Source: an uncultured Oscillospiraceae bacterium
GTDB lineage: Bacteria > Bacillota > Clostridia > Oscillospirales > Ruminococcaceae
NCBI GenBank assembly: GCA_910583935.1
Contig: CAJTZM010000004.1
Location: 88,483-152,482 of the forward strand
Length of the DNA stretch: 64,000 nucleotides
Direction of reading: 5' to 3'
Part shown: piece by piece, positions 16,535 to 25,521 of the stretch
How the letters are laid out: each line of letters begins with the position of its first letter
How positions within the stretch are numbered: the first letter of the stretch is position 1
The notes under the pieces: model-generated
Told to the model about the DNA's origin: nothing
What the model saw: only the letters and a program-made list of their open reading frames with translations
The model's database searches: none
Translations under genes and position numbers: made by a program

Positions 16535-17686
16535 CTAATTGTCCAAAAATAACAAATCATTCTCCACATCTCGAAAAAAAATAGAGCTCATATATAAAAT
16601 TGTCGCCTGACTGGGGAGCCGTACGTCATAGCCCGTCAGCTCCTCCAGCTTTCGCAGCTTGTATTGGAAGGTGTTTTTGTGCATATAAAGCTGCTGCGCT
16701 GCTCGGGACACAGAACCCTCCGCCGAAAAATAGACGTTTAAAATCCCCACCCAGTAGCGAATTTCCTCATAGCTGCACCCACTAAATACCTTGTGCAGAT
16801 ATTCTCTTTTGGACTGCTTGGAGACATCTTCCACAAAAATCTCCAGGCACAACTGATCATATAAAGCGATTCCATCGGCCGAATACATCGCCGACCTCCA
16901 TGCCTTTTGGGCCTTGATATACGCCTTGTGCAAATCCTCCGCATGTCCGTCGACCCCTATGCACAAGGAAATACCAAATCGCCCCTGCACCTGTTTTTGC
17001 AAATTCAGGGCAAAATTGCGAATCCCTATATCTGTACGGCTTGCGACCAGCAGAAGCTGCCGGCCTGCATTGCGCAGGATGATGCCGCCTTCCCGCCGTG
17101 CCTGCGATGCTACCGTCTTTTCTACATTTTCAATCAGCTTTTGCCCATGACTCGTGTTGATGTAGTGGGCACTGTCCTTTACGCTTGCGATCATCACCCG
17201 GCGCGGCAGAGCGATGTCAATGCCCAGGCGCATTCCACGCTCCGCCAAAGCTGAGGCGCGGACCAATCCGTCACCAATAATCCAATCCTCTAAAAACCGG
17301 TTGAGCACCCGCTGGTCCAGCCGCCTTTCGTCCTGCTCATATCCCTCGCGCAGCAGGATTTCGGTCATTTTTTTGACAATCTGCCCATAGCTGACCACCT
17401 GATCATACCGGCCGGTAATGCCCACTACGCCCACTACCCGGCCGTTGATGGTCAAAGGCAGATTCAGGCCGTTGCGCGTAGTGGCGGTTTCCATCTCCAA
17501 AGAGATGTACAGCTCCGGCAAATCCTCGTCAATAATCCGCTTTGCCCCTTCGTGTACGTGCCCGATACGAGATGGGTCGGTGCTGGCGATAATCACCCCG
17601 TCCGAGTCCATAATATTCACATGCTGACCCACGATCGCGCTGATTTCCTGTACAATCTGCTGTGCGCTCAAATAGGATAAATGCAT
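16535..17686 (-). CDS. cdaR: CdaR-like sugar-diacid regulator
   Basis: The 383-residue protein has an N-terminal sugar-diacid recognition domain (LSAQQIVQEISAIVGQHVNI, then SDGVIIASTDPSRIGHVHEG), a middle GGDEF-like region, and a C-terminal PucR-type helix-turn-helix (VSRAAQQLYMHKNTFQYKLR KLEELTGYDVR). CdaR proteins activate genes for glucarate, galactarate and glycerate use. It sits directly upstream of the GntP permease and glycerate kinase on the same strand and very likely regulates them. The start at 17686 has AGGAGG upstream and matches the family N-terminus; an ATG further upstream would add 14 residues not seen in the family. Confidence 0.88.
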   Translation of the reverse strand: MHLSYLSAQQIVQEISAIVGQHVNIMDSDGVIIASTDPSRIGHVHEGAKRIIDEDLPELYISLEMETATTRNGLNLPLTINGRVVGVVGITGRYDQVVSYGQIVKKMTEILLREGYEQDERRLDQRVLNRFLEDWIIGDGLVRASALAERGMRLGIDIALPRRVMIASVKDSAHYINTSHGQKLIENVEKTVASQARREGGIILRNAGRQLLLVASRTDIGIRNFALNLQKQVQGRFGISLCIGVDGHAEDLHKAYIKAQKAWRSAMYSADGIALYDQLCLEIFVEDVSKQSKREYLHKVFSGCSYEEIRYWVGILNVYFSAEGSVSRAAQQLYMHKNTFQYKLRKLEELTGYDVRLPSQATILYMSSIFFRDVENDLLFLDN

Positions 17687-17716
17687 GGCGTTTCCTCCTG
17701 GCTGTCGTCTCTTTTC

Positions 17717-17745
17717 AGAATACCACATCTTTTTTCCGCTGAACA
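17717..17745 (-). promoter_or_regulatory. Promoter candidate for cdaR
   Basis: On the minus strand TGTTCA and TATTCT are separated by 17 bases, with TG close before the -10. It lies about 30 bases upstream of the start codon. Confidence 0.45.
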
Positions 17746-17774
17746 GTACCCTTGTTTTTTTCTCTTGTGAATTT

Positions 17775-17804
17775 TTTACAATTTGTGATACAATATGATA
17801 TAAT
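17775..17804 (+). promoter_or_regulatory. Extended -10 promoter for the GT-C/GH3 gene
   Basis: TTTACA and TATAAT are separated by 18 bases and the -10 is preceded by TGA. The ATG at 17752 would lie upstream of this promoter, which supports the start at 17845. Confidence 0.65.
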
Positions 17805-17844
17805 CCAAATTGCGCTGCCGGTCAGCTTGAAAGGATGTTTTACT

Positions 17845-20800
17845 ATGAATTCCGGGAATCTACAGCAAAAAAGCCTTTGGACGCGAATTTCCCACGCCTT
17901 GCTTTTTTGCATGAATGTTCTGTTCTTCTTTTTATTCTTCAGTCTCTCGTTCAGCGCTGTTTTTCGAAACAAAAGCGTTTATCCCTGTATTTTCTTTATC
18001 CAGCTGGCCGCCGCATGCGCCGTCACGCTGCTGGTGTTTTCTGCGTTTGTCCTGTTCTTCCTCTTTAAAAGCCGCCTGCCGTTTGCATGGGAGCGGATTT
18101 TACAGCATGAAACGATCTTTGTAGCCGCCCTGTTTTTGCTCATCCTCACGGTCCAGGTGGTCATCGTCTGCTCAACCTATACCTCTGTCGGCTGGGATGT
18201 TGCGATAGTAATGGAGGCCGCAACAGCAGACGTCACCTATAACCACTGGGACTATTTTTCTGTCTATCCAAACAACTTTCTTCTTTTTATGCTGTATCGT
18301 CTGGTCTACAGCACTTTAGGAAAATTTCTGGATATCTGGCTGGCTATGGACCTGATCAACATTCTTTTTGTCGACGCCGCCTTGCTCCTGGGCTTTTTCT
18401 GCGCCAAAAAATGCTTTGGAAGAAGGACCGCTTATATCGTTCTGGGCCTGTCCGTTTTGCTGTTCGGCTTCTCCCCCTGGCTGATTATCCCTTACAGCGA
18501 CACGCTGGCCATGCCCTTTCCCATCGGCGTCATCGCCTGCTGGCTTTGCTTTTTAAGCGCCTCGGGCCGTGTAAAAAAGGTCCTGTTCGCCCTTCTGGCC
18601 GGCATTCTGGCCTTTGTGGGATACTTGATCAAGCCGTCGGTAGTTGTTGTGCTTGTGGCGGCCGCCATCATCGGATTGGTCTGCTCCTCCCAATGGCGGA
18701 AAGCGCTGCTTCGCCTTTCATTCTCCTTGCTGGCAACAGCGGTCTTTTTACTGGGCAGCGCCGGCTGGAATGTCTTTTTGCAAGAGCAGCCCTGGATGCC
18801 GCTGAACCTGGAGTGGGTCGCCCCGCCGGAGCACTTTTTCATGATGGGATTGTTTCATCGTTTCGTAAATTACGACAGTTCCTATCAGTTTGAAACTTAC
18901 GGCGACTATAACCCGGAGGACATCGACTTTACCTTTTCCTTTTCGTCTTTAGAGGAAAGAAAAGCTGCCGATCTGGACAGAGCCTTTGAGCGGATCCGAG
19001 CATTTGGGCCGGCCGGGTATGTCCGATTTTTGTTCGGCAAGGCCCAGTATGTTACGGCGGACGGTGTTTTTTACTGGGGCCGCGAGGGATATTTCGCCGA
19101 TTTCTCCTGTGAAAAGAAAAATGGGCTGCAGCAGCTTTTCTATACGAACGGCAGCGCCTTTCCGGTTTATCGCTACGCCGCCCAAGGCCTCTGGCTTTTT
19201 GTCCTGTGCCTGACCGTCGTCCCCTTCCTCTGGACCTGGCATAGGCCGGAAAGATCGGATCCCTTTTCCCTTGTCCCATTTTTGCGCTGCTCCATTTTGG
19301 GCATTCTCTTTTTTATCCTGCTGTTCGAAGGGCGCTCGCGTTATTTAATCCTGTATCTGCCTTGCTTCAGCCTTTTGGCCGGCTGGGCTCTATCGCAGCT
19401 GTCCGAGTTCCTCCAAAAACGCTGCAAAAGAGCTTTCTCGCCCCGGACGCTTCGTCTTCCCCGCAAAAATAACCCGGCGCGGACGCTGCCCGGGGAAAAA
19501 GAAAGGAACCTCTACATGTTCAAAAAGCTTTTTACGATTGCCCTGGCAATCCTTCTTTTCAGCGGCTGCGGCGCTTCTTCGTCAGGTACAGTGCCAGATC
19601 TTTCCTCTTTGCCGTCGGACGAACGGGAGCTTCCACAGCCGCAGAGCATCGAGGGCATTGTGGAAAGGGCGGAGGAAAACGTTCTCTCCCTTCGTACCGA
19701 TGACGGAGAACTGCTTGTTTTCACCCTGTCTACCTCCTCAAACGACCCGGAGCTGACCGATCTTTTGGGCGGGGAAACAGTCCGAATTTCCTACCTGGCA
19801 AAGGCGGATGGGGAAAACCATCTGATTTCTTTGGAAATCTTACAGATTCCAGATCGGGCTGAGGAAGCCTTGCGGTCTCTGCTCGCTTCCATGACGCTGG
19901 AGGAAAAGGTCGCCCAAATGTTCTGGGTCCGCTGCCCGGAGCAGCAGGCCGCCGAAACTGTCTCCCGCTGGCAGATTGGCGGCTATATCCTGTTTGGCCG
20001 GGATTTTGCCGATACGACCCCCGACCAGCTGCGGCAGACTGTAAATTCTTATCAGCAAAACGCGAAAATCCCTTTGCTGATTGGCATCGACGAGGAGGGC
20101 GGACGGGTAGTCCGGGCCAGTAGCTACAGCGCGTTTCGCGCGTCCGCGTATCCCTCCCCCCAGCAGCTATACGCCCAAGGCGGCCTAGAGGCGATTGTCG
20201 CCGATGCCACTGATAAAGCGGCCTTTCTGCTGGATCTGGGGGTAAATGTGAATCTTGCGCCGGTCTGCGATCTGTCCACCGATCCTTCGGATTATATCTA
20301 TAGCCGCTCTTTGGGGCAGGACGCGCCGACCACCGCCTTGTATGCCAAAAGCGTTGTACAGCAGATGAACCAATCCGGGATCGGTTGTGTCCTCAAGCAC
20401 TTTCCCGGCTATGGGCCCAGCGAGGATACCCATCTGGGCTTTGTACAGGACGACCGTCCGCTGGAAACCTTCCAGACCGAGGATTTTCTTCCCTTTCAGG
20501 CGGGCATTGACGCCGGGGCACCCGGTATTTTGGTCAGCCATAATATCGTCAGCTGCCTGGACCCGTCTGCCCCCGCCTCTCTCTCGCCTGCGGCCCACCA
20601 GCTGCTGCGGGAACAGCTGGGCTTTCGCGGCGTCATCATGACCGATGATTTATATATGGGCGCGATCCGGGAGCAATACGGCCTGGAGGAATCGGCCGTT
20701 TTAGCGGTCCAGGCAGGCAACGATCTTTTGATCAGTACAAACTTTGAAACCCAAATTCCCGCTGTCGTTCAGGCGGTACAGGAGGGAAAAATCCCCCAAG

Positions 20801-20880
20801 CGCAAATCGACGCTTCGGTTCTTCGGATCCTGCAGTGGAAACAGCAGCTGGGTCTTTTGGACAAGGAGAACGCCGCTTGA
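17845..20880 (+). CDS. Multispanning GT-C-like glycosyltransferase joined in frame to a GH3 beta-N-acetylhexosaminidase lipoprotein
   Basis: One open frame of 1011 codons covers two unlike proteins. Residues 1 to about 540 have some 10-12 membrane segments and the GT-C-like loop GWDVAIVMEAATADVTYNHW followed by YPNNFLLFMLYRLVY, as in lipid-linked-sugar transferases. From Met558 the sequence restarts with a lipoprotein signal (LLFSGCG lipobox) and then a GH3 domain of the NagZ type: GIDEEGGRVVR, KHFPGYGPSEDTH and the nucleophile region MTDDLYMGAI. No stop separates them, but a ribosome binding site precedes Met558. Either this is one fusion, or two products are made by internal initiation, or a stop has been lost. 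The start at 17845 has AAAGGA 8 bases upstream. Confidence 0.85.
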   Translation: MNSGNLQQKSLWTRISHALLFCMNVLFFFLFFSLSFSAVFRNKSVYPCIFFIQLAAACAVTLLVFSAFVLFFLFKSRLPFAWERILQHETIFVAALFLLILTVQVVIVCSTYTSVGWDVAIVMEAATADVTYNHWDYFSVYPNNFLLFMLYRLVYSTLGKFLDIWLAMDLINILFVDAALLLGFFCAKKCFGRRTAYIVLGLSVLLFGFSPWLIIPYSDTLAMPFPIGVIACWLCFLSASGRVKKVLFALLAGILAFVGYLIKPSVVVVLVAAAIIGLVCSSQWRKALLRLSFSLLATAVFLLGSAGWNVFLQEQPWMPLNLEWVAPPEHFFMMGLFHRFVNYDSSYQFETYGDYNPEDIDFTFSFSSLEERKAADLDRAFERIRAFGPAGYVRFLFGKAQYVTADGVFYWGREGYFADFSCEKKNGLQQLFYTNGSAFPVYRYAAQGLWLFVLCLTVVPFLWTWHRPERSDPFSLVPFLRCSILGILFFILLFEGRSRYLILYLPCFSLLAGWALSQLSEFLQKRCKRAFSPRTLRLPRKNNPARTLPGEKERNLYMFKKLFTIALAILLFSGCGASSSGTVPDLSSLPSDERELPQPQSIEGIVERAEENVLSLRTDDGELLVFTLSTSSNDPELTDLLGGETVRISYLAKADGENHLISLEILQIPDRAEEALRSLLASMTLEEKVAQMFWVRCPEQQAAETVSRWQIGGYILFGRDFADTTPDQLRQTVNSYQQNAKIPLLIGIDEEGGRVVRASSYSAFRASAYPSPQQLYAQGGLEAIVADATDKAAFLLDLGVNVNLAPVCDLSTDPSDYIYSRSLGQDAPTTALYAKSVVQQMNQSGIGCVLKHFPGYGPSEDTHLGFVQDDRPLETFQTEDFLPFQAGIDAGAPGILVSHNIVSCLDPSAPASLSPAAHQLLREQLGFRGVIMTDDLYMGAIREQYGLEESAVLAVQAGNDLLISTNFETQIPAVVQAVQEGKIPQAQIDASVLRILQWKQQLGLLDKENAA
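19501..19518 (+). promoter_or_regulatory. Internal ribosome binding site and ATG inside the GT-C/GH3 gene
   Basis: GAAAGG at 19501-19506 lies 9 bases before an in-frame ATG at 19516. Starting here gives a 454-residue lipoprotein with a complete signal peptide, so separate translation of the GH3 half is plausible. Confidence 0.55.
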
Positions 20881-21335
20881 GCGCGCTGGTGGGGCCAGGG
20901 CCCTTGAGCGACGGGGAAATCCGCCTGGTTCTTGCCAACGTTACCAGGGCGGAGCCGGAAAAAGGATATCTGCCTGCCTACGTTTTTCAAATCCGCCGCT
21001 GTCAGGACGACACTTTGGCCGGAAGCTGTACCCTGCGAGTCGGGGAAAATGAGGAGGTGCAGTATAGCGGTCACATCGGCTATGCCGTGCGCCCCGCCTG
21101 CCGGGGACGGCATTACGCGGCAAAATCAGTGGCGTTGCTGCTTCCTTTGGCGTTTCGAAACGGGATGAGACAGGTTGTTATCACCTGCCTGCCGGAAAAC
21201 GAAGCCTCCCGCCGTACCTGCCTTAGAGCCGGCGGCGTGTTTTTGGGGATTGCTCCCGTCCCCGGCTGGCACGAAATGTACTATACTGGACGAAAAGCGG
21301 TCTGCCGATATCTTTTTCGCCGCCCTTCCCAATAA
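20877..21335 (+). CDS. GNAT-family N-acetyltransferase
   Basis: The 152-residue protein has a GNAT core with the acetyl-CoA binding region GYAVRPACRGRHYAAKSVAL and a following strand ITCLPENEASRRTCLRAGG. I choose the TTG at 20877, which overlaps the TGA of the preceding gene and has AAGGAG upstream, over the ATG at 20835 inside the preceding gene. Translational coupling with the GH3 half is likely. The substrate is unknown. Confidence 0.75.
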   Translation: MSALVGPGPLSDGEIRLVLANVTRAEPEKGYLPAYVFQIRRCQDDTLAGSCTLRVGENEEVQYSGHIGYAVRPACRGRHYAAKSVALLLPLAFRNGMRQVVITCLPENEASRRTCLRAGGVFLGIAPVPGWHEMYYTGRKAVCRYLFRRPSQ

Positions 21336-21369
21336 AAAGCAAGTTTTACAATGAAACGGAGGTCCAACC

Positions 21370-22149
21370 ATGCTGGTAAACGACGTTTTTTCTTTTCTCG
21401 ACGGGCTGGCGCCCTTTTCCTATGCGATGGATTTTGACAACAGCGGCCTTTTGGTCGGGGACCCTTTGCAGCCGGTAGAAAAAATTCTGGTAGCACTGGA
21501 TTGCACGTCATCCGTGGTCCAAGCGGCAAAGGAATCCGGTGCCCAGTTGATCGTGACCCACCATCCGGTGATTTTTGACCCCATCAAATCGGTGATTGCC
21601 GGTTCAATCCCCTATCAGCTGGCTTCTGCCGGGATCTCGGTCATCTGTGCCCACACCAACCTGGACCTGGCCCGAGGCGGTGTCAACGATGAGCTGGCCC
21701 GGCGTTTGGGGCTCGGCTGCCTGGAGGGTCTCTCTCCCATCCCCTGCACTGACCGGGACAAAAATACGGTAACCGAATATCTGGGCCGGATCTCCTTCCT
21801 GCCCAATCCGATGGAGCCGCAGGATTTTGCCCGCTTTGTCAAGGAGCAGCTAGGCGCAGGCATCCGGTTTACCCTCGGCCGGCGGCCGGTTCATCGGGTG
21901 GCGGTCTGCGGCGGTGCAGGGGCTGACTGCCTGGACGACGCCATCCAGGCCGGCGCCGACGCGCTGGTCACCGCAGAGGTCAAGCATCACGTTTTCCTCT
22001 CTGCCGCCCAGCGAGGAATCACCCTGGTGGATGCCGGCCATTTTCACACCGAGGATGTCGTTATCGAACCGCTGGCCCAGCGTCTTCGCGAGCAATTTCC
22101 GGAAACGGAGGTGCTTGCCTGGCACTTGACGGAGATCCAGGTGATATAG
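21370..22149 (+). CDS. Nif3-like dinuclear metal centre protein (GTP cyclohydrolase I type 2 family)
   Basis: The 259-residue protein matches the NIF3/YqfO family: FDNSGLLVGDP, the metal ligands in VTHHPVIFDP and CAHTNLDLARGGVND, and the C-terminal DAGHFHTEDVV. Members form toroidal hexamers with two metal ions; the biological role remains unsettled. The length matches the short form without the inserted PII-like domain. It follows the GNAT gene by 34 bases and shares a terminator region with the convergent aldolase gene. Confidence 0.88.
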   Translation: MLVNDVFSFLDGLAPFSYAMDFDNSGLLVGDPLQPVEKILVALDCTSSVVQAAKESGAQLIVTHHPVIFDPIKSVIAGSIPYQLASAGISVICAHTNLDLARGGVNDELARRLGLGCLEGLSPIPCTDRDKNTVTEYLGRISFLPNPMEPQDFARFVKEQLGAGIRFTLGRRPVHRVAVCGGAGADCLDDAIQAGADALVTAEVKHHVFLSAAQRGITLVDAGHFHTEDVVIEPLAQRLREQFPETEVLAWHLTEIQVI

Positions 22150-22159
22150 GCATTTGCCA

Positions 22160-22200
22160 AAAAAGGGACCGCGGGCCTGTTGGCTCTGCGGTCCCTTTTT
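22160..22200. terminator. Bidirectional terminator between the Nif3-like and aldolase genes
   Basis: A 13-bp perfect stem (22160-22172 with 22188-22200) has A and T runs at its ends, between convergent genes. Confidence 0.85.
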
Positions 22201-22212
22201 GTATGGACAGAA

Positions 22213-23076
22213 TTAGGCTTTGTCAATGGAGCCGAACAGCTCCATTTTTTCTTTGACCGTATCCTTAATCGCCTGGGTGCCGGGGGCCAGAAGCTTTCTG
22301 GGATCGAAGCCCTTGCCCTCCAAATCCTTGCCCGCTTCGATATATTTGCGGGTCGCCTCCGCAAAGGCCAGCTGGCACTCTGTATTTACATTGATCTTAG
22401 AAACGCCCAGAGAAATCGCTTTTTTGATCATATCCGCCGGAATACCGGTTCCCCCATGGAGAACCAAAGGCATACCAGGCGTTTTCTCCTGAATTTTTGC
22501 CAGAACCTCAAAATTCAGGCCCTTCCAGTTGGCGGGGTATTTGCCATGGATGTTGCCAATACCCGCGGCCAGCATGGTAACGCCCAGCTCAGCGATCATT
22601 TTGCACTCCTCCGGATCGGCTACCTCGCCGCTTCCTACAACGCCATCCTCCTCGCCGCCAATGGCGCCGACCTCCGCTTCTACCGAAATGCCCTTTGCGC
22701 CGGCCAAAGCGATGATCTCTTTGGTCTTTTCAATATTCTCCGCAATGGGATAGTGGGATCCGTCGAACATAACCGAGGAAAATCCCGCTTCAATTACAGC
22801 CTTCGCGCCCTCATAGGTACCATGGTCAATGTGCAGCGCCACTGGGACGGTGATCTTCATGTCCTTTAATAAACCGTTCACCATACCTACAACCGCGTTC
22901 CAACCGCCCATGTATTTGCCTGCGCCCTCGGACACACCCAAAATAACCGGCGAATGGTTCTCCTGTGCCGTTTGCAGAACCGCTTTGGTCCACTCCAGAT
23001 TGTTGATATTAAACTGCCCGACGGCATATTTTCCCTCTTTTGCTTTGGTGAGCATTTCTTTTGCAGAAACCAGCAT
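22213..23076 (-). CDS. fba: Class II fructose-1,6-bisphosphate aldolase
   Basis: This zinc enzyme splits fructose-1,6-bisphosphate in glycolysis and makes it in gluconeogenesis. The 287-residue protein shows VALHIDHGTYEGAKAVIEAG with the catalytic and zinc-binding positions, VEAEVGAIGGEEDGV, and LVLHGGTGIPADMIKKAI near the C-terminus. AGGAGG precedes the ATG. It is monocistronic, with its own promoter upstream and a terminator downstream. Confidence 0.95.
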   Translation of the reverse strand: MLVSAKEMLTKAKEGKYAVGQFNINNLEWTKAVLQTAQENHSPVILGVSEGAGKYMGGWNAVVGMVNGLLKDMKITVPVALHIDHGTYEGAKAVIEAGFSSVMFDGSHYPIAENIEKTKEIIALAGAKGISVEAEVGAIGGEEDGVVGSGEVADPEECKMIAELGVTMLAAGIGNIHGKYPANWKGLNFEVLAKIQEKTPGMPLVLHGGTGIPADMIKKAISLGVSKINVNTECQLAFAEATRKYIEAGKDLEGKGFDPRKLLAPGTQAIKDTVKEKMELFGSIDKA

Positions 23077-23114
23077 CTTTAACTCCTCCTAAAATTTGCA
23101 GATTTTCTCTCTAT

Positions 23115-23143
23115 ATTATAGTAGATTGTCCAAAAAAAAGCAA
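23115..23143 (-). promoter_or_regulatory. Promoter for the aldolase gene
   Basis: On the minus strand TTGCTT and TATAAT are separated by 17 bases, about 40 bases upstream of the ATG. Confidence 0.65.
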
Positions 23144-23175
23144 ACCTTTTTCTTCTTTTTTGCCCCATTCCGTTA

Positions 23176-23210
23176 AAAAAGACCGGCAGCAGCCTGCTCC
23201 CGGTCTTTTT
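23176..23210 (-). terminator. Terminator after the 254-residue membrane protein
   Basis: An 11-bp perfect stem (23176-23186 with 23200-23210) is flanked by A and T runs, immediately beyond the stop at 23212. Confidence 0.8.
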
Positions 23211-23211
23211 C

Positions 23212-23976
23212 TTATACCTTTGATGGAAGAGAAACTCTCGCCAGGTCCGACGTCGCAATGGCCGGACGGTTGGCCTCTGCCCTGCTTTGCTGCTCTGCTT
23301 CCCAGGTATCCTTGCCCTTGATGGAAAGGATACTGTATCCATCCTTCACCTTTTTCATCTGATAAATCATATATTTATCCGGCTCTGGCTCATATTTTGA
23401 GCCGCCCATCGCCGCCTCCCACAAAGTCCCCGGCGGGATATACCCTACCGTCAGCGTATACAAATCGCCTTTTTTTTCAATCTTGGTCACCTGCGGGGTA
23501 TATTGGCTGGTCTGTCCCATTACCGGAACCGCATAGGTTTTAGTCTCCGGATCGTAAGGGTAGGTCATGTCAAAATCCTCAATAGTCTGGTGCTGTAGCT
23601 TCACATCCGGACCATAAAGCTTTGCCGCATAGACGTCCAGATCCGAGGCGGGGACCACCAGCATAGCGCTTTCGTCAAAGGTGTATTTGTTCGTGTTGTC
23701 CAAAAGCGTTCCCCACAAAGAGGACTGAAGCAGAAACAGCGGGTCTGCGTAGGCAGGCGAATCAAACTCCACCGGGTCAAACATGACAACCGGCAGCAGA
23801 TAATCCTCAAATTTGCTTTTTTCCTGGGTGTTATCCATAATCTGATTGGTCAGCCGCACACAGAAGCCAGCGACAGAGATGAGTCCAATCACAGCCAAAA
23901 TCAGGAACACCCCCCCCAAGGGCAGCGCATATTTGCTGGCGCGTTTATGCTTGTTCAATGGATTTTGCTTTTCCAT
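23212..23976 (-). CDS. Hypothetical single-span membrane protein
   Basis: The 254-residue protein has a basic N-terminus, one membrane segment (about 16-42, YALPLGGVFLILAVIGLISV) and a soluble extracytoplasmic domain of about 210 residues with many aromatic and acidic residues. I do not recognise the family. It follows the CorC-like gene by 20 bases on the same strand, so the two are probably co-transcribed. Confidence 0.7.
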   Translation of the reverse strand: MEKQNPLNKHKRASKYALPLGGVFLILAVIGLISVAGFCVRLTNQIMDNTQEKSKFEDYLLPVVMFDPVEFDSPAYADPLFLLQSSLWGTLLDNTNKYTFDESAMLVVPASDLDVYAAKLYGPDVKLQHQTIEDFDMTYPYDPETKTYAVPVMGQTSQYTPQVTKIEKKGDLYTLTVGYIPPGTLWEAAMGGSKYEPEPDKYMIYQMKKVKDGYSILSIKGKDTWEAEQQSRAEANRPAIATSDLARVSLPSKV

Positions 23977-23996
23977 AGCGATCCCTCCTTTTTCTC

Positions 23997-25271
23997 TTAC
24001 TCTCCGTCCGCCGGCTCCGAGAGCAGCTCCAGCCGCACCCGGCTGATTCGCTGCTCATCCACCTGCAAAACGGTCACCTTCAAGCGATCCCGGATAAAGC
24101 TTTCCATCGGCGCCGGGATATGCTCCATCTCTTCTAAAACCCAGCCGCTGACTGTGTGATAATCACAGTCAAAATCCGGGGGGCGATAGCCAATTTCCTC
24201 GAACAGATCGTCTAAATCTACCTCGCCGGCCGTTTCAAAAGAGGATTCGCCTATCCGCAGAATCCCCTCGGGGATCTCGTCGCTTTCATCGTAAATTTCG
24301 CCGACCAGCTCTTCCAAAATGTCCTCCATCGTCACCAAGCCATAGGTCCCGCCGTAGTCGTCCGTCACGATGGCCAAATGTTGATTTTGCTTTTGCAGCA
24401 TGTTTAATACCGCCGGTATTTTCATGGAGCGGTGAACAAAAACGCATTGATGCATCAGACGGCGAACGTCCAGGGACTCTTTGCCGTGCTGCACAATCTC
24501 ATCGAATAAATCCCGCAGATAAAGCACGCCGACAATTTTATCCACCGAACGCTCGTACACCGGAATGCGGGAGTAGTGCTCCGGCACGATTCTTCCTAAA
24601 ATCTCATCAATATCATCTTCCACGTCCACACAAACCATATCGACCCGTGGAACGGCGATCTTTTCCGCAGGCGTTTCGTCAAACTTTAAGGCGGACTGTA
24701 CAAGAGAGCTTTCCTCCTTACCTAAAACGCCTTCGCTTTCAATCGTCTCAATAATATACTTTAGCTCCTCCTCCGTTACCGAAGGCTGCTTCTTTTCGCC
24801 TTTAAACAGGTTGATAAACGCGTGCTGCATCTTAATAAATGCAAAAGAAAGCGGCGTCATCAGTGTAATGATGCCTAAAAGCACGCCGCATAGACTCAAC
24901 GCGACCTTTTCGCTGTGCTCTTTCGCAAAGGTTTTCGGCAAAATTTCTCCGAAAATCAGCACGATGATTGTAACCACTACCGTCGATATCCAGGTGCCCG
25001 CGGCCCCCAGCCAGGTGGTAAACAGCACCGTAGCGATAGAAGAAATCGCAATATTGACCAGGTTATTTCCAATCAGGATGCTCGAAAGAGTCTTTTCATA
25101 CATTTCGGCAATGCGCAAAGCCATAACGGCCTTCCGATTTCCTGCATCGGCATGGTTTTTTAATCGGATGGTGTTCACAGTAGCAAAAGCTGTTTCCGAT
25201 GCGGAAAAGAATGCCGACCCCGCCAACAGCGCTACCAAACCAGCGTATACTTGCCATCCTATGTCTCCCAA
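23997..25271 (-). CDS. CNNM/CorC-like transporter-associated protein (DUF21-CBS-CorC_HlyC)
   Basis: An N-terminal DUF21 membrane domain (ALLAGSAFFSASETAFATVN and three further segments), two CBS domains (about residues 190-310) and a C-terminal CorC_HlyC domain (TVSGWVLEEMEHIP) give the domain order of the hemolysin C/CNNM family, linked to magnesium or other cation efflux. The frame runs further upstream, but the ATG at 25328 overlaps a -10 box; the TTG at 25271, with GGAG about 11 bases upstream, gives the usual N-terminus. The start is therefore less certain than the identity. Confidence 0.85.
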   Translation of the reverse strand: MGDIGWQVYAGLVALLAGSAFFSASETAFATVNTIRLKNHADAGNRKAVMALRIAEMYEKTLSSILIGNNLVNIAISSIATVLFTTWLGAAGTWISTVVVTIIVLIFGEILPKTFAKEHSEKVALSLCGVLLGIITLMTPLSFAFIKMQHAFINLFKGEKKQPSVTEEELKYIIETIESEGVLGKEESSLVQSALKFDETPAEKIAVPRVDMVCVDVEDDIDEILGRIVPEHYSRIPVYERSVDKIVGVLYLRDLFDEIVQHGKESLDVRRLMHQCVFVHRSMKIPAVLNMLQKQNQHLAIVTDDYGGTYGLVTMEDILEELVGEIYDESDEIPEGILRIGESSFETAGEVDLDDLFEEIGYRPPDFDCDYHTVSGWVLEEMEHIPAPMESFIRDRLKVTVLQVDEQRISRVRLELLSEPADGE

Positions 25272-25326
25272 AGCTGTACCAACTCCATAACAAGAATTTT
25301 CACAGGTGAGCCCATGAATCGTTGTC

Positions 25327-25355
25327 ATTATAGCAAAAACCATCCTGCAACACAA
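25327..25355 (-). promoter_or_regulatory. Promoter candidate for the CorC-like gene
   Basis: On the minus strand TTGTGT and TATAAT are separated by 17 bases. It overlaps the ATG at 25328, which argues for a start further downstream. Confidence 0.5.
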
Positions 25356-25521
25356 GGTTTCCGCAAGACAATTCACAAATTCCTAACTTTTCCGTTCCCC
25401 ACGGTTTTCCCCGGTCGCCGAGTATTCCAAAAGGAAAAAGACCTCCCTGTGCGAAAAGTGTCCGCACTGCAAAGCGATATACGGGGATAGCTTGGCAAAA
25501 TATCCCCATTCATTCCGCCTT

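Noticed and set aside
17752..17844. Earlier ATG for the GT-C/GH3 gene
   Set aside because: It would lie upstream of the -10 box of the only good promoter; the ATG at 17845 has a proper ribosome binding site.
25483..25507. GGGGATA/TATCCCC hairpin after the GNAT gene at 25522
   Set aside because: The stem is only 7 bp with an 11-base loop and no T run on the minus strand, so it is not called a terminator.
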